The notes beneath the pieces were generated by a model. It was not told the DNA's origin and searched no databases. It was given only the letters and a program-made list of their open reading frames with translations. The position numbers and the translations under genes were made by a program. A DNA stretch of 64,000 nt from an uncultured Gammaproteobacteria bacterium (GTDB taxonomy: Bacteria > Pseudomonadota > Gammaproteobacteria > Pseudomonadales > Pseudohongiellaceae): NCBI GenBank assembly GCA_903837345.1, contig CAILUG010000056.1:1-64000 (forward strand). Direction: 5' to 3'. Each line of letters begins with the position of its first letter. Position 1 is the first letter of the stretch. This document shows positions 24,885 through 33,750 of the stretch, piece after piece.

Positions 24885-25589
24885 TCATTCGGCAATTTCA
24901 GCACTGAGGATCATGGTAGGTTTTTGATCGAGCGAATTCAAATAGGTTTCACCATTCTTCCACAACCGGTCCTGGTCCAGTCCCATGCCAGGCTCACCCA
25001 CTTCAGCAAATCTTTCTACAACGTCCATGCCACTGACAACCTTGCCAAAGGTCGTGAAGTTGTACATACGGGCGGCAAGCCGGTTGTTTTCGGTGTAATT
25101 GATAAACACCTGGGTGGCGTTGGTATCCGCACCTGCCTTGGCAAAAGCAAGAGTGCCACGCTCCAGTGCGAACAATGAAAGATCATCCTTGAAATAGCTG
25201 TTTTCCCGGGCCTTGTACGGTTCCCGCCAGTTTATGCCGAACTGGGCCACGAAACCCGGAACCACCCGCGATACCGGTGTGTTGTTGTAGAAGCCGGATT
25301 TTACCAGCTCAAGAAAACGTTGCGCGGCGTTGGGAGCGGCGGCCGGATAGACCTCAATCCTGATTTCACCTGCGGTAGTACGCATGCGAACGGTTTTTTT
25401 GTCCTTGAGCAGTGGCACCTGCGACTCAAGACCCGGCAATGGATTCAGGGCCGGCGCGACAGCAACTGTTGCTGTTGCCGGCGCTTTGGCTTCAGCTGCC
25501 TGCAATGGCTGTGACCCGGCACTGAACAACAGGCCGGCAAGCCACAGGCCAACAAGGAACTGCAAGGTAAGCTTGGTGTGAACGATCAT
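24885..25589 (-). CDS. Exported cyclophilin-type peptidyl-prolyl isomerase
   Basis: The protein has 234 residues from the ATG at 25589, which gives a clean Sec signal peptide (TLQFLVGLWLAGLLFSAGS); a longer frame from 25667 does not. The cyclophilin core includes NAAQRFLELVKSGFYNNTPVSR, VVPGFVAQFG and FTTFGKVVSGMDVVERF. It speeds folding of proteins at proline bonds in the periplasm. An Ala-rich linker separates signal and domain. The stop lies about 40 nt before the kinase start, so it may lead the cyclophilin - kinase - MFS operon. Confidence 0.9.
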   Translation of the reverse strand: MIVHTKLTLQFLVGLWLAGLLFSAGSQPLQAAEAKAPATATVAVAPALNPLPGLESQVPLLKDKKTVRMRTTAGEIRIEVYPAAAPNAAQRFLELVKSGFYNNTPVSRVVPGFVAQFGINWREPYKARENSYFKDDLSLFALERGTLAFAKAGADTNATQVFINYTENNRLAARMYNFTTFGKVVSGMDVVERFAEVGEPGMGLDQDRLWKNGETYLNSLDQKPTMILSAEIAE

Positions 25590-25717
25590 GTCCAGTACTC
25601 CGGCGCCGGCAACTATGCCTGTATGCTGGCAAAGAGAATACCAGAGTAACCCGCAGCTTCCAGCCAATCAGTCCCGATGAGCCGGAAAATTTGCCGAACT
25701 GCCCATGTACCAGGGAC

Positions 25718-26953
25718 TCAATCGTGCAAACGATCCCAGATCCCGGCAAAAAGCTGATGGTTCTCGGTGAACAACTGCAACAGGCGCGGGTCATAATGGG
25801 CCTTGGGATTGATGCGCTCATCACCCACAGTCAGAATCTGCACGGTCTTTTCATGACTGAAGCCGCTCTTGTAGGGCCGCGATGACCGCAACGCATCATA
25901 CACATCGGCGATTTGCACAATGCGGGCAGACAGCGGGATTTCCTCACCCTTCAAGCCGGATGGATAACCGGTGCCATCCCATCTTTCATGATGGTGGTGG
26001 GCTATTTCTGCACCCATCGTCAAACGTGCGGATGCAGACAGTATCTGGAAGCCGTAAACGGTGTGCTGGTCCATTTCCAGACGTTCATCCGGGTTCAGCG
26101 GCCCCTGCTTCTTGAGCACAGCCGCATCGACACTCATTTTTCCGACGTCGTGCAATTGGGCGCTATAACGGATTTCATCACACCATGCTTGCGGCATGCC
26201 GGCCAGGCGGGCCAGCTCGTAACTGTATTCGTTGACGCGGACGATGTGCTGCCCGGTTTCCTCATCATGAATCTCGGCCGCCCGTGCCAGCAGCCTGATC
26301 GACACCTGGAATGCCTCTTCGGTTTCATGGTGCAAATCGATGATCTGTTGCCGCTGCAAAGCCAGCATGCGATTGCGTTCGCGCAGGGTGCGGTTCTTCT
26401 GTTCTATGCGTTCAAGCATCATTGCGCGCTCGATCGAACCACCGGCCACCCTGGCAATGGGGGTGACCAGCTTGATGAACTCTCGCGGAAACGGAGTGGG
26501 CGACTTGCGTTTGTCCGGCCGGCAATTGATCAATTGCACCACGCCGATGATGCGATCCTGGTAATTGCGCAACGGAAAACACAACATCGACTTCGTGCGA
26601 TAATCACTTCTTTCAAAACGCGGGTCAAAACTGTAGTTGCTGCCGGACGGAATCCGGTAGACATCATTCAACAACAGTATGTCTCCGGTCTGGGCCACAT
26701 GCCCGGCGATGGTGCCCTTGCCCACCGGAATGTCAAAGTCGGATTTCTTGAGCTTGACCGTATCATTCTGCAGACACACGGGTTTCAAATGGCGTTTGCC
26801 GCGGGTATTGTGAAGTATGAAGATGGTGCCGGCCTCGGCCTTGGTCATGTTGCGACTTATTTGCAACAGACTGTCCAGCAATGCCTCAACGGATTGCTTG
26901 CCCTGAGCCTCCATGAACTCGAGAAATTCCAGCACCTTGTCAGTAACAGACAC
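25718..26953 (-). CDS. GAF + HD-GYP protein, putative cyclic-di-GMP phosphodiesterase
   Basis: The protein has 411 residues. An N-terminal GAF sensor (about 15-175; ending IIGVVQLINC) leads through a short coiled coil (ERIEQKNRTLRERNRM) to an HD-GYP domain (about 210-400). The metal-binding HD is in QLHDVGKMS, a His-rich AHHHHERWDGTGYP holds the GYP motif, and AARIV-like ARIVQIADVYDAL follows. All key HD-GYP residues appear intact, so it should degrade cyclic di-GMP to pGpG or GMP. It is cytoplasmic and probably transcribed alone. Confidence 0.92.
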   Translation of the reverse strand: MSVTDKVLEFLEFMEAQGKQSVEALLDSLLQISRNMTKAEAGTIFILHNTRGKRHLKPVCLQNDTVKLKKSDFDIPVGKGTIAGHVAQTGDILLLNDVYRIPSGSNYSFDPRFERSDYRTKSMLCFPLRNYQDRIIGVVQLINCRPDKRKSPTPFPREFIKLVTPIARVAGGSIERAMMLERIEQKNRTLRERNRMLALQRQQIIDLHHETEEAFQVSIRLLARAAEIHDEETGQHIVRVNEYSYELARLAGMPQAWCDEIRYSAQLHDVGKMSVDAAVLKKQGPLNPDERLEMDQHTVYGFQILSASARLTMGAEIAHHHHERWDGTGYPSGLKGEEIPLSARIVQIADVYDALRSSRPYKSGFSHEKTVQILTVGDERINPKAHYDPRLLQLFTENHQLFAGIWDRLHD

Positions 26954-27055
26954 TCTTTTTTACTCCCATGTTCTTATTCTCATGGATCTGCCAGCGGTAA
27001 CTGCATATTGCTGGCAAAATTGGCACAAGCAGCAAAGCGAGGCAATCAGTAGCCT

Positions 27056-28114
27056 GTGAACAGTACCGAAGATTCAACCCCTGAACCCGGCCCGGACCAG
27101 GCGCTCCTGCCTGCCCAGGATGTGCTTCCCGAAAAATACACGATGTTCAGCAACCGGCTGCTCAAAGTCTGGCAGCATCGTCGCCGCAAGGCCAGACAAC
27201 AGAATGTGGACTGTTACCGTTTGTATGATCTGGATCTGCCGGAATTCCCGCTCTGCATCGATCTGTATGAAAACCACGTGCATGTGGCGGAATATCGGCG
27301 CAACCATTCACTGACTGAAGCAGAACATCAAAGCTGGCTGACGAACAGCTGTTTTTGCATCAGCAGGGTGCTGGGCATTCCGGTAGACAACATCCACGTC
27401 AAGCAACGTAATGTGATTGCCGACCGGCGTGACCAGTATCGTCATGATGACAAGGGTGGCACCCAGCTGATAGTAAGCGAACACGGTGCCCGTTTCCTGC
27501 TTAATTTGACTGATTATCTGGATGTGGGCCTCTTTCTCGACCACCGTCCCACCCGACAACTGGTGCGAGCCCAAAGCCGTGGTCTGGTGGTACTCAACCT
27601 GTTTGCCTATACCGGCTCGTTTTCAGTCAACGCCGCACTGGGGGGCGCCAGCAGGGTGCTGACGGTGGATTTGTCCAACACCTATCTCGATTGGGCCAGG
27701 GAGAATTTCAGGCTCAATCACCTGGCCGTGAACGCAGCAGATTTCATCGCCGCCGACGTAATGGCGTGGCTGCCGACAGTACCGGCCGCCAGCGTGGATC
27801 TGATCGTGTGCGATCCTCCCACTTTCAGCAACAGCAAGAAGATGCAGGGTGTGTTTGATGTACAGCGGGATCATCCGGCGCTGCTGAATGAATGCCTGCG
27901 TCTGTTGAGACCGGGCGGGAAAATCTATTTCAGCACCAACAACCGCAAATTCCGCCTCTATGATTTGCATCTGCAGACCACTGACATCCAGGACCTTACC
28001 CGCCAGACCACTGGCTTTGATTTTGAAGGCAAACTGGACCGCCAGTGTTTTCTGCTGCGACGGACAGCCCCACTGACCCCGCCACGCTCCTCGCCATGGC
28101 CGCAAATGGATTGA
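27056..28114 (+). CDS. Class I SAM-dependent rRNA methyltransferase (RlmK/RlmI-like)
   Basis: The protein has 352 residues with a GTG start. The region from NVDCYRLYDLDLPEFPLCIDLY onward resembles the C-terminal half of RlmL (RlmK), which makes m7G2069 in 23S rRNA. The SAM-binding motif I is LNLFAYTGSFSVNAALGGA and motif IV is CDPPTFSNS. The RlmL THUMP/MTase half is absent, so this is a stand-alone enzyme of the RlmI/RlmK group. It is divergent from the HD-GYP gene with about 100 nt between them and converges on the Hsp20-like gene. Confidence 0.88.
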   Translation: MNSTEDSTPEPGPDQALLPAQDVLPEKYTMFSNRLLKVWQHRRRKARQQNVDCYRLYDLDLPEFPLCIDLYENHVHVAEYRRNHSLTEAEHQSWLTNSCFCISRVLGIPVDNIHVKQRNVIADRRDQYRHDDKGGTQLIVSEHGARFLLNLTDYLDVGLFLDHRPTRQLVRAQSRGLVVLNLFAYTGSFSVNAALGGASRVLTVDLSNTYLDWARENFRLNHLAVNAADFIAADVMAWLPTVPAASVDLIVCDPPTFSNSKKMQGVFDVQRDHPALLNECLRLLRPGGKIYFSTNNRKFRLYDLHLQTTDIQDLTRQTTGFDFEGKLDRQCFLLRRTAPLTPPRSSPWPQMD

Positions 28115-28170
28115 ATACCGGATTTGAGGCAGAAGTTTCCCAGTCTCCTGAAGCCTGGTCATACGGCCGC

Positions 28171-28923
28171 CTATAGCTGCGGCCGTTTGCCCTGTTTGGG
28201 CAGCGTAATCACGGTTTGATCACTCTTTGATTCAGTGCGAATGCCGAGCACGTCTACGTCTCCCGGCAGCTTGAAGGTGCGGGCAAACTGACGCGTTTGC
28301 AGCGACTGCAAGCGGTTACCCTGATTCTGCTTCTGCTGCTCGACCGTCACCTTGCCTTCCACCGTCAGATCACGCCCCTTCACAGAGGTGTTGATTTCGA
28401 CCTTGCTGCCCTTTGGAATATTGATGGTGACCTGATAGCTGTCAGCATTCTCCCTGAAAGCAAATTCAGGATCGTCGCCGAAACCCATGCTGCTGCCGAA
28501 TCCGAACCCGCGCCGGAACGGATCCAGGTCAAACGGGGAGACTCCTGATTCGTCAATACCCAGTCCGGACAACAGGTCCTGCATGTGCTTGTGCATTTCC
28601 TGCTGCATTTTCTGCATGTCGGCGAAGGGATCCTGGCCGCCCCAGAACGGGTCGATAGCTGATGGAGGGCTTACTGGTGAAGGGCCTTGTGGAGCCAGCG
28701 GAGAATTCTGCTGCAGTGGTGCAGCAGTAACCGGAGGTGGTGCCAGCGGTGCCGTGTTGGACGGCGCAGCGGCAGACTGTAAAGTGCTCTGACTAGCCAA
28801 CTGTTGCTGCAACGCGACGACTTGCTGTTGCAACTGGTGCGTATTCCAGCTTTGCCAGCCCAACAAGCCCACTGCTGCCACCGCCAGAGCGGATGCCAGT
28901 ACAACGGTGATTCTGGTTTGCAT
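28171..28923 (-). CDS. Membrane-anchored small heat-shock protein (Hsp20 fold)
   Basis: The protein has 250 residues. An N-terminal membrane helix (VVLASALAVAAVGLLGW) leads to a short coiled coil (NTHQLQQQVVALQQQLA), a Pro/Ala-rich linker, then an alpha-crystallin-like domain from about 155 (FRENADSYQVTINIPKGSKVEIN, GRDLTVEG, FARTFKLPGDVDV). Ordinary Hsp20 proteins are soluble chaperones of 140-170 residues; here the domain is tethered and probably periplasmic. AGGAGG lies before the ATG. The domain call is solid, the location an inference. Confidence 0.82.
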   Translation of the reverse strand: MQTRITVVLASALAVAAVGLLGWQSWNTHQLQQQVVALQQQLASQSTLQSAAAPSNTAPLAPPPVTAAPLQQNSPLAPQGPSPVSPPSAIDPFWGGQDPFADMQKMQQEMHKHMQDLLSGLGIDESGVSPFDLDPFRRGFGFGSSMGFGDDPEFAFRENADSYQVTINIPKGSKVEINTSVKGRDLTVEGKVTVEQQKQNQGNRLQSLQTRQFARTFKLPGDVDVLGIRTESKSDQTVITLPKQGKRPQL

Positions 28924-29031
28924 AGGTCCTCCTCAATAACCATGGATATGCAGCTCCTTAGATCATTGCTGAGGCAAAATATTTCAACGGGAAATTGTGA
29001 AAAAATCGTAAAAATAACCGTGAGCGATGAA

Positions 29032-29790
29032 CTACCACGTCCACTGGTATGCGAGATAACACGAAAACTTGTTGGTCAAACTGGTATTGGTCAGTCCCCT
29101 GCCGGCGGAAAACAACAAATGGTTATGTTCATCAAAGTTGTAGGTGCCGCCCAGATTGAAACCGTTGCTGGCACCTGCTCCGGGCACCTGCTCGGTACTA
29201 TGGAACAGTTCACCGCCCAGGCTCAGATGTTCCGAAATTTCCCGCTGCAATTGCCAGCCGAACAGCCAGTGGTTGCTGAAGCCCTCGGCGCGGTTGAACC
29301 AGTAACCTCCCCCGCCGTAGCTCTGCCACTCTCCCCATCTTTTTTGCAGCCACACAGGCAGAAACAGCTGGGTAGCACCATTGCCCAGCCCTTTCCCGGC
29401 ATCTCCGGTATGGGTGATGACCAGCGGGAAAATTCCTGCCATTGGTGTGCTGCCGGTTTCTTGCAGAAAGCGGTATTTGACGCCGAGTTCGACATCACCC
29501 AGACCACTCTGGCGAGGCATGTTGTCACTGCGGTTGAATACGTAGGGAACGATGAAATGGAGCTGCACATCAGGTGCCGCACCATAGTTGTATTCAAGCT
29601 GCGACAACGTACCACTGGTGCCGTCAGCAGTGTGTGTCTGCTGGGATGCGATGTATAACTCGTGATGCTGGTACTCGACCGGCTCCGGATCATCTGTAAT
29701 GAACGGCGGACCGGCCATGACCAGGCCAGCAGCGAAACCAGGCGCAATGGCAGACCAGCGCGCAACTTTTCCGGGACGGAATGACTTCAC
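29032..29790 (-). CDS. Exported protein, probable outer-membrane beta-barrel
   Basis: The protein has 252 residues from the GTG at 29790. A longer frame runs back into the tRNA and starts MRVQVSPSAPF, a typical false start, so I reject it. The chosen start gives a signal peptide (KVARWSAIAPGFAAGLVMA). Alternating hydrophobic/polar stretches, many aromatic residues and a C-terminal CYLAYQWTW ending in an aromatic fit an outer-membrane barrel. GLGDVELGVKYRF resembles the transporter-like phenol-degradation (MetA-pathway) family. The function is unknown. It is read from the region just downstream of tRNA-Leu. Confidence 0.7.
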   Translation of the reverse strand: MKSFRPGKVARWSAIAPGFAAGLVMAGPPFITDDPEPVEYQHHELYIASQQTHTADGTSGTLSQLEYNYGAAPDVQLHFIVPYVFNRSDNMPRQSGLGDVELGVKYRFLQETGSTPMAGIFPLVITHTGDAGKGLGNGATQLFLPVWLQKRWGEWQSYGGGGYWFNRAEGFSNHWLFGWQLQREISEHLSLGGELFHSTEQVPGAGASNGFNLGGTYNFDEHNHLLFSAGRGLTNTSLTNKFSCYLAYQWTW

Positions 29791-29826
29791 GGGTAACAAC
29801 CACAGGTAACAACAAGGGGTTATGAA

Positions 29827-29911
29827 TGGTGCGGACGGAGAGACTTGAACTCTCATACCGTGAGGTGCTGGAACCTAAATCCAGTGCGTCTGCCAGTTTC
29901 GCCACGTCCGC
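29827..29911 (-). tRNA. tRNA-Leu (anticodon UAG)
   Basis: The 85-nt sequence folds as a class II tRNA. The acceptor stem is GCGGACG with CGTCCGC, the discriminator base is A and the 3' CCA is encoded. The anticodon stem CTGGA/TCCAG closes a seven-base loop, TTTAGGT, with anticodon TAG. A long variable arm (CACCTCACGGTATG region) and a TPsiC loop GTTCAAG complete it. It reads CUA and other CUN leucine codons. Confidence 0.97.
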
Positions 29912-29950
29912 ATTACAAGGGGGGATTATAGCCGTTTATTTGCCGGCTTT

Positions 29951-30727
29951 TTATTTGCCAACTTTCTGTTGCAGCGCATTAATGCTGTTTTGCAAGCCGG
30001 CGATGGTCTGGTTCATCTGCAGACGAAAGACATTGATCGACTCGATATCCTGCTCGGTACCATGCAGACGCTTCTCCGTATCCGCCTCCACCTTGTTCAT
30101 GGCTACTTTGACGCGGTTGAGATCGGCATTGAGCTGGGTCAGCTGCTGCCCCAGATTATCCATGCCTGCTGAATTGCGAACCAACTGGTCGATTTTCGTC
30201 TGTGCGCTTGCCAGCTGGGTGTTGTGCTGGTTGAGCTGGGTGCCCTGGCTGGCAACGGCGGTTTGCAGATCCGTGGCGGATTTCTGCACCACGGTTACAG
30301 CCGCGCTCAGTTTTTCGACTTCAGCCCGCATGGTATTGCGCGCAGCCCACAGTTTGTCGATTTCGGCAAAATTGGAATCCACTTTCTGCAACAAACCCAT
30401 CGCCGATTTCCTGGTGGTTTCATCCATCTGGTTGAGCGTACCTTCCAGCGAGATGATGCGATTGGTGGCGGACAGTAGCTCAGCCTTGGTCTGCTCGCCC
30501 TGCTGATAGAAATAATAGCCGGCCCCGCCGCTGGCACACATGCCGAGAAACAGCAGCACCAGGAAAAAAATGACGGTGCCACTGGTGCCCCCACCCGTAC
30601 CTTCCGGGGCAGAATCGCCGCGCGGCGGCTGGGAAGTGCCCCGTTTCTGTTTGCGGTGGAATACCAGCTCGTCACGTTCTGGCACGAGGCTGGGGATGTT
30701 GTCGATGTCGTCTTGATTTGAGCTCAT
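29951..30727 (-). CDS. Single-pass membrane protein with long coiled coil
   Basis: The protein has 258 residues. A polar N-terminus (about 50 residues, cytoplasmic) leads to one membrane helix (TVIFFLVLLFLGMCASGGAGYYF) and then about 185 residues of heptad-rich coiled coil outside the cytoplasm (TSLEGTLNQMDE-like and LQTAVASQGTQLNQHNTQLA). I do not recognise a named family. The arrangement suggests a periplasmic spacer or scaffold at the cell envelope. It lies 39 nt upstream of the tRNA on the same strand and may share a transcript with it. Confidence 0.75.
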   Translation of the reverse strand: MSSNQDDIDNIPSLVPERDELVFHRKQKRGTSQPPRGDSAPEGTGGGTSGTVIFFLVLLFLGMCASGGAGYYFYQQGEQTKAELLSATNRIISLEGTLNQMDETTRKSAMGLLQKVDSNFAEIDKLWAARNTMRAEVEKLSAAVTVVQKSATDLQTAVASQGTQLNQHNTQLASAQTKIDQLVRNSAGMDNLGQQLTQLNADLNRVKVAMNKVEADTEKRLHGTEQDIESINVFRLQMNQTIAGLQNSINALQQKVGK

Positions 30728-30807
30728 GGCTGCAAATTATACGGATTCTTGCGCGGTGAAACAGCGGTTTTTTGGATTTTTTCCGGCATTTGCCGGCAGA
30801 TCAATCC

Positions 30808-31761
30808 TCATATGTTTTCATCGTTGTCGCCGGTCAGGGACTGTTTCTGCAGCATCCGGTAACCAAGCGCGCTTATCAGCGCAAGAATCACGAACTGGAT
30901 CAGCCGGTCTATCATCATCACCGCCAAAAGCTGCACTTTCGGCAAATGCAGATCGGCCAGCAATTGCCACAGTACCAGCTCTCTCACACCAAGATTGGAA
31001 GGGGTCAATGCAATGATCAGCGACAGATTGGCAACCACCGCCATCAACAGCAGATAGGCGACCGGCACCTCCAGTCCATAGACCGAACACAACACCCCCA
31101 ACACCATTGCCTGCAATGGAATATTCAATATGGCTTGCAGGTTCAACTGCCAGATTTCACGCCAGTTGGTGGCTGTAATCACGGCCTTGATGTTGCCAAG
31201 CCAGCGCTGCAGCGGCAAAGGCAGCCAGCTCAGCTCTGCCAGCACAAACAGCAGCACCACCACGGCGGCCACCACCAGCAACGTGCCGAGCACCAGCAAC
31301 CAGTGCACCCACGGCAGCTGTATTTGGTAGCGCAGTTGCCAAACAAGTCCGAACAACAGCCCAAAACAGGCATTACCGGCCAGAGCCAGCAGACTGACCC
31401 AGCCTTGCAGACCCAGACTGACGCTGGGTGAGAGCCCATAGTGTTGCTGGTAGAACCACAGCTTGCCGCTGTAATAACCAGCCCGCAGCACGGTGACATA
31501 GCCAAGAATGGAGGCGTAGGCATTGATGACCAGCATCTCGGTCAGGGTCGGCCTGGTGCCGCGCCGCCATTGCACCTGGCAGGCCATCAGCGCATTGAGC
31601 CAGTAGCAGCCGAGATAACCCGACACCACCCACAGCCATTGCCAGAGGGAGATTTTGGCAGTCAACGCCAGGGTATCGCGGTTGTACCAGCAAAACCCTG
31701 CCGCAAACACCAGGATCGCCAGCAGCAGGAAGCGTTTCAGCAAACGGGCAATACGGGACAT
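30808..31761 (-). CDS. Multi-spanning membrane protein, lysylphosphatidylglycerol synthase TM-type
   Basis: The protein has 317 residues and about eight membrane helices. It resembles the UPF0104/LPG synthase transmembrane domain (the flippase half of MprF), without the soluble transferase domain. Diagnostic points are GYLGCYWLNALM, the Arg-Ala-Gly turn in LRAGYYSGKLWFYQQ and TPSNLGVRELVLWQLL. Such stand-alone proteins are often encoded with glycosyltransferases. Here a sugar-nucleotide cluster follows, so transport of a lipid-linked sugar is plausible. That role is inference. Confidence 0.82.
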   Translation of the reverse strand: MSRIARLLKRFLLLAILVFAAGFCWYNRDTLALTAKISLWQWLWVVSGYLGCYWLNALMACQVQWRRGTRPTLTEMLVINAYASILGYVTVLRAGYYSGKLWFYQQHYGLSPSVSLGLQGWVSLLALAGNACFGLLFGLVWQLRYQIQLPWVHWLLVLGTLLVVAAVVVLLFVLAELSWLPLPLQRWLGNIKAVITATNWREIWQLNLQAILNIPLQAMVLGVLCSVYGLEVPVAYLLLMAVVANLSLIIALTPSNLGVRELVLWQLLADLHLPKVQLLAVMMIDRLIQFVILALISALGYRMLQKQSLTGDNDENI

Positions 31762-31899
31762 CTACGATTCCTTGGGCCGAAATCTGGACAGTTACAGGGT
31801 GGGGCGATGAAGACCCCGCTAGTATTCGGGCGTTGGCGCGGGGCCGCAAGCCCTGCGCTGCTATGATAGAGTCAGCCCGTCATCCTCCAGGGCAGCAAC

Positions 31900-32979
31900 A
31901 TGATCCACATTTTCATCGGCACCAAGGCCCAGCTGATCAAGATGGCACCGGTCATGCGCGTGTTGCAGGATCGTGGCCATGAGTACAACTTCATCTACAG
32001 TGGCCAGCACCGCGACACTGTCGACGACATTCTTGCCAACTTCGGGATCAGCAAGAAACCGGATGTTACGCTATACCATGGCCGTGACATCACCGGCATC
32101 GTGCAGATGGGCAAGTGGGCATTCGGCATCGTACGCAAATATTCCTCGGCTGAACACGCCGGCGAACTGTTCCGCAATGACAAGAACGGCATTGTGCTCA
32201 ATCATGGTGATACTTTTTCCACCCTGCTTGGGTCGTGGCTGGCCAAACGTCATGGCCTCAAGAGCGCACATGTGGAATCAGGCCTGCGCTCGCACAATAT
32301 CTTCCACCCGTTTCCGGAAGAACTGACACGACTCGCCACATTCCGGCTTTCCGACTATTTCTTCGCTCCCGGCGAATGGGCCCTGGCCAATCTGGCCGGC
32401 TACCAGGGCGTGAAAATCAACACCGGACACAACACTCTGAGTGATGCCTTGCGCCACACCTCGCAATTGACCGCAGCCTCACGAGCGCCTGGCTACGGGC
32501 TGGTATCGATACACCGGTTTGAAAACATATTTTTCCGCAAGCGGCTTGAGCTCATCGTCGACATGCTGCTTGCTTCCGACCCGGCGCGCCCCAAGCTGTT
32601 CATCCTGCACAAACCCACGGAAAAGAAACTGCGGGAATTTGGCCTCTACGAGCGACTGGCGGCCTGTGGCCATATCGAGCTGCATCCCCGCTACGATTAT
32701 TTCCGTTTCATCTCGCTGTTGCGCGGCAGTGATTACCTCATCACCGACGGTGGCAGCAATCAGGAGGAATGTTCCTATCTGGGGCTGCCCTGCCTCTTGA
32801 TGCGCAAGGCCACAGAGCGCCAGGAAGGGCTGGGACACAACACCGTGCTCAGTGGTTATGATGAACAGACAGTGCGCGCTTTCATGGATCAGCCCGAGCT
32901 CTACCGCCGCGAACCGCTGCAAATGCTGCATTCACCCAGCGAGCTTATTGTTGACTCATTGCAGGCATTCATCGGTTAA
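31900..32979 (+). CDS. UDP-N-acetylglucosamine 2-epimerase-like enzyme
   Basis: The protein has 359 residues with the GT-B-like WecB/NeuC fold. The start IGTKAQLIKMAPVMRVLQ matches WecB, as do AHVESGLRS, FAPGEWALANL and TDGGSNQEECSYLGLPCL. WecB itself gives UDP-ManNAc; this one is more divergent, with SGQHRDTVDDILANFGI near the N-terminus. It would supply a sugar nucleotide for a surface glycan. It is read on the plus strand between minus-strand glycan genes, so it has its own promoter. Confidence 0.82.
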   Translation: MIHIFIGTKAQLIKMAPVMRVLQDRGHEYNFIYSGQHRDTVDDILANFGISKKPDVTLYHGRDITGIVQMGKWAFGIVRKYSSAEHAGELFRNDKNGIVLNHGDTFSTLLGSWLAKRHGLKSAHVESGLRSHNIFHPFPEELTRLATFRLSDYFFAPGEWALANLAGYQGVKINTGHNTLSDALRHTSQLTAASRAPGYGLVSIHRFENIFFRKRLELIVDMLLASDPARPKLFILHKPTEKKLREFGLYERLAACGHIELHPRYDYFRFISLLRGSDYLITDGGSNQEECSYLGLPCLLMRKATERQEGLGHNTVLSGYDEQTVRAFMDQPELYRREPLQMLHSPSELIVDSLQAFIG

Positions 32980-32999
32980 AAAATCGGCTGCAATGCCTG

Positions 33000-33719
33000 C
33001 TATTTCGTTGCAGTGATAAACATCCTGGCCTTGAAGAAGCGGCCAAGCCATGGCACGCGTGAAAGTGGATGCAGCAGGCGCAGGATGTTGTAGTGCGGCA
33101 GATAGCCGACCTCGACATTGGTGAAGCCGCTTTGTTGCAGCAGCAGGCTTTGCTGCCTTGAGTTTCTCACCGCGACATGTTCGGGAAACTGTTTCAGGAT
33201 GAAACCCCTGTCTTTCATTATCTCCACAAAAAATTCTGCATTGGGAGTATGCAAATACAGCACACCGCCGGGTTTGAGGCTTGCATGGATCGCACGCAGG
33301 ATGGACAGCAACTCCTGGTCGTACACATGCTCCGAAAAATCCAGACATAACGCCATATCCAGCGTCCCGGGTCGCAGCGCACAAAAATCCTGCACGCTCT
33401 GCTGCAATAATTCGGCCTGATTGAATCCAAGACGCTGTTTGCGCTGTTCGGCCTTGGCCAGCAGCGGCGCAGACAAGTCAATTCCAAAATATTGTTTGAC
33501 CCTGCTCCTGTCCAGAAACTCCAGCACCATCGCGCTGCCACAGCCAAAATCCCCTACAACACAGGCGGGTGGCAGCACAACGTGGCCCAGCAGGTTCTGC
33601 AAACGGTCAAGATTTTTCCGGGATTCGAACCTTTCCGCATAATCTGCGCCGTGCAGATTATTCAGCTCTACGTCTGACAACTCTTCCGACAACTCATCCG
33701 GCAAGGCTTTTCTGGTCAT
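33000..33719 (-). CDS. Class I SAM-dependent methyltransferase
   Basis: The protein has 239 residues from the ATG at 33719; an in-frame GTG at 33731 would add four. SAM motif I is VGDFGCGSAM, motif II-like YFGIDLSAPLL and motif post-I LDMALCLDFSEHV. The C-terminus has LKPGGVLYLHTPNAEFF, typical of methyltransferases of the Methyltransf_11/25 type. Within the glycan cluster it may methylate a sugar or a lipid-linked intermediate. The substrate is unknown. It is 31 nt downstream of the GT39-like gene and probably shares its operon. Confidence 0.85.
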   Translation of the reverse strand: MTRKALPDELSEELSDVELNNLHGADYAERFESRKNLDRLQNLLGHVVLPPACVVGDFGCGSAMVLEFLDRSRVKQYFGIDLSAPLLAKAEQRKQRLGFNQAELLQQSVQDFCALRPGTLDMALCLDFSEHVYDQELLSILRAIHASLKPGGVLYLHTPNAEFFVEIMKDRGFILKQFPEHVAVRNSRQQSLLLQQSGFTNVEVGYLPHYNILRLLHPLSRVPWLGRFFKARMFITATK

Positions 33720-33750
33720 GTCGATCCACACTGCAAGGTGAACAGTTCAT

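Noticed and set aside
29791-29856. An N-terminal extension of the barrel gene beginning MRVQVSPSAPF
   Set aside because: It runs into the tRNA-Leu gene; such starts are a known artefact of translating across tRNA. The GTG at 29790 gives a clean signal peptide.
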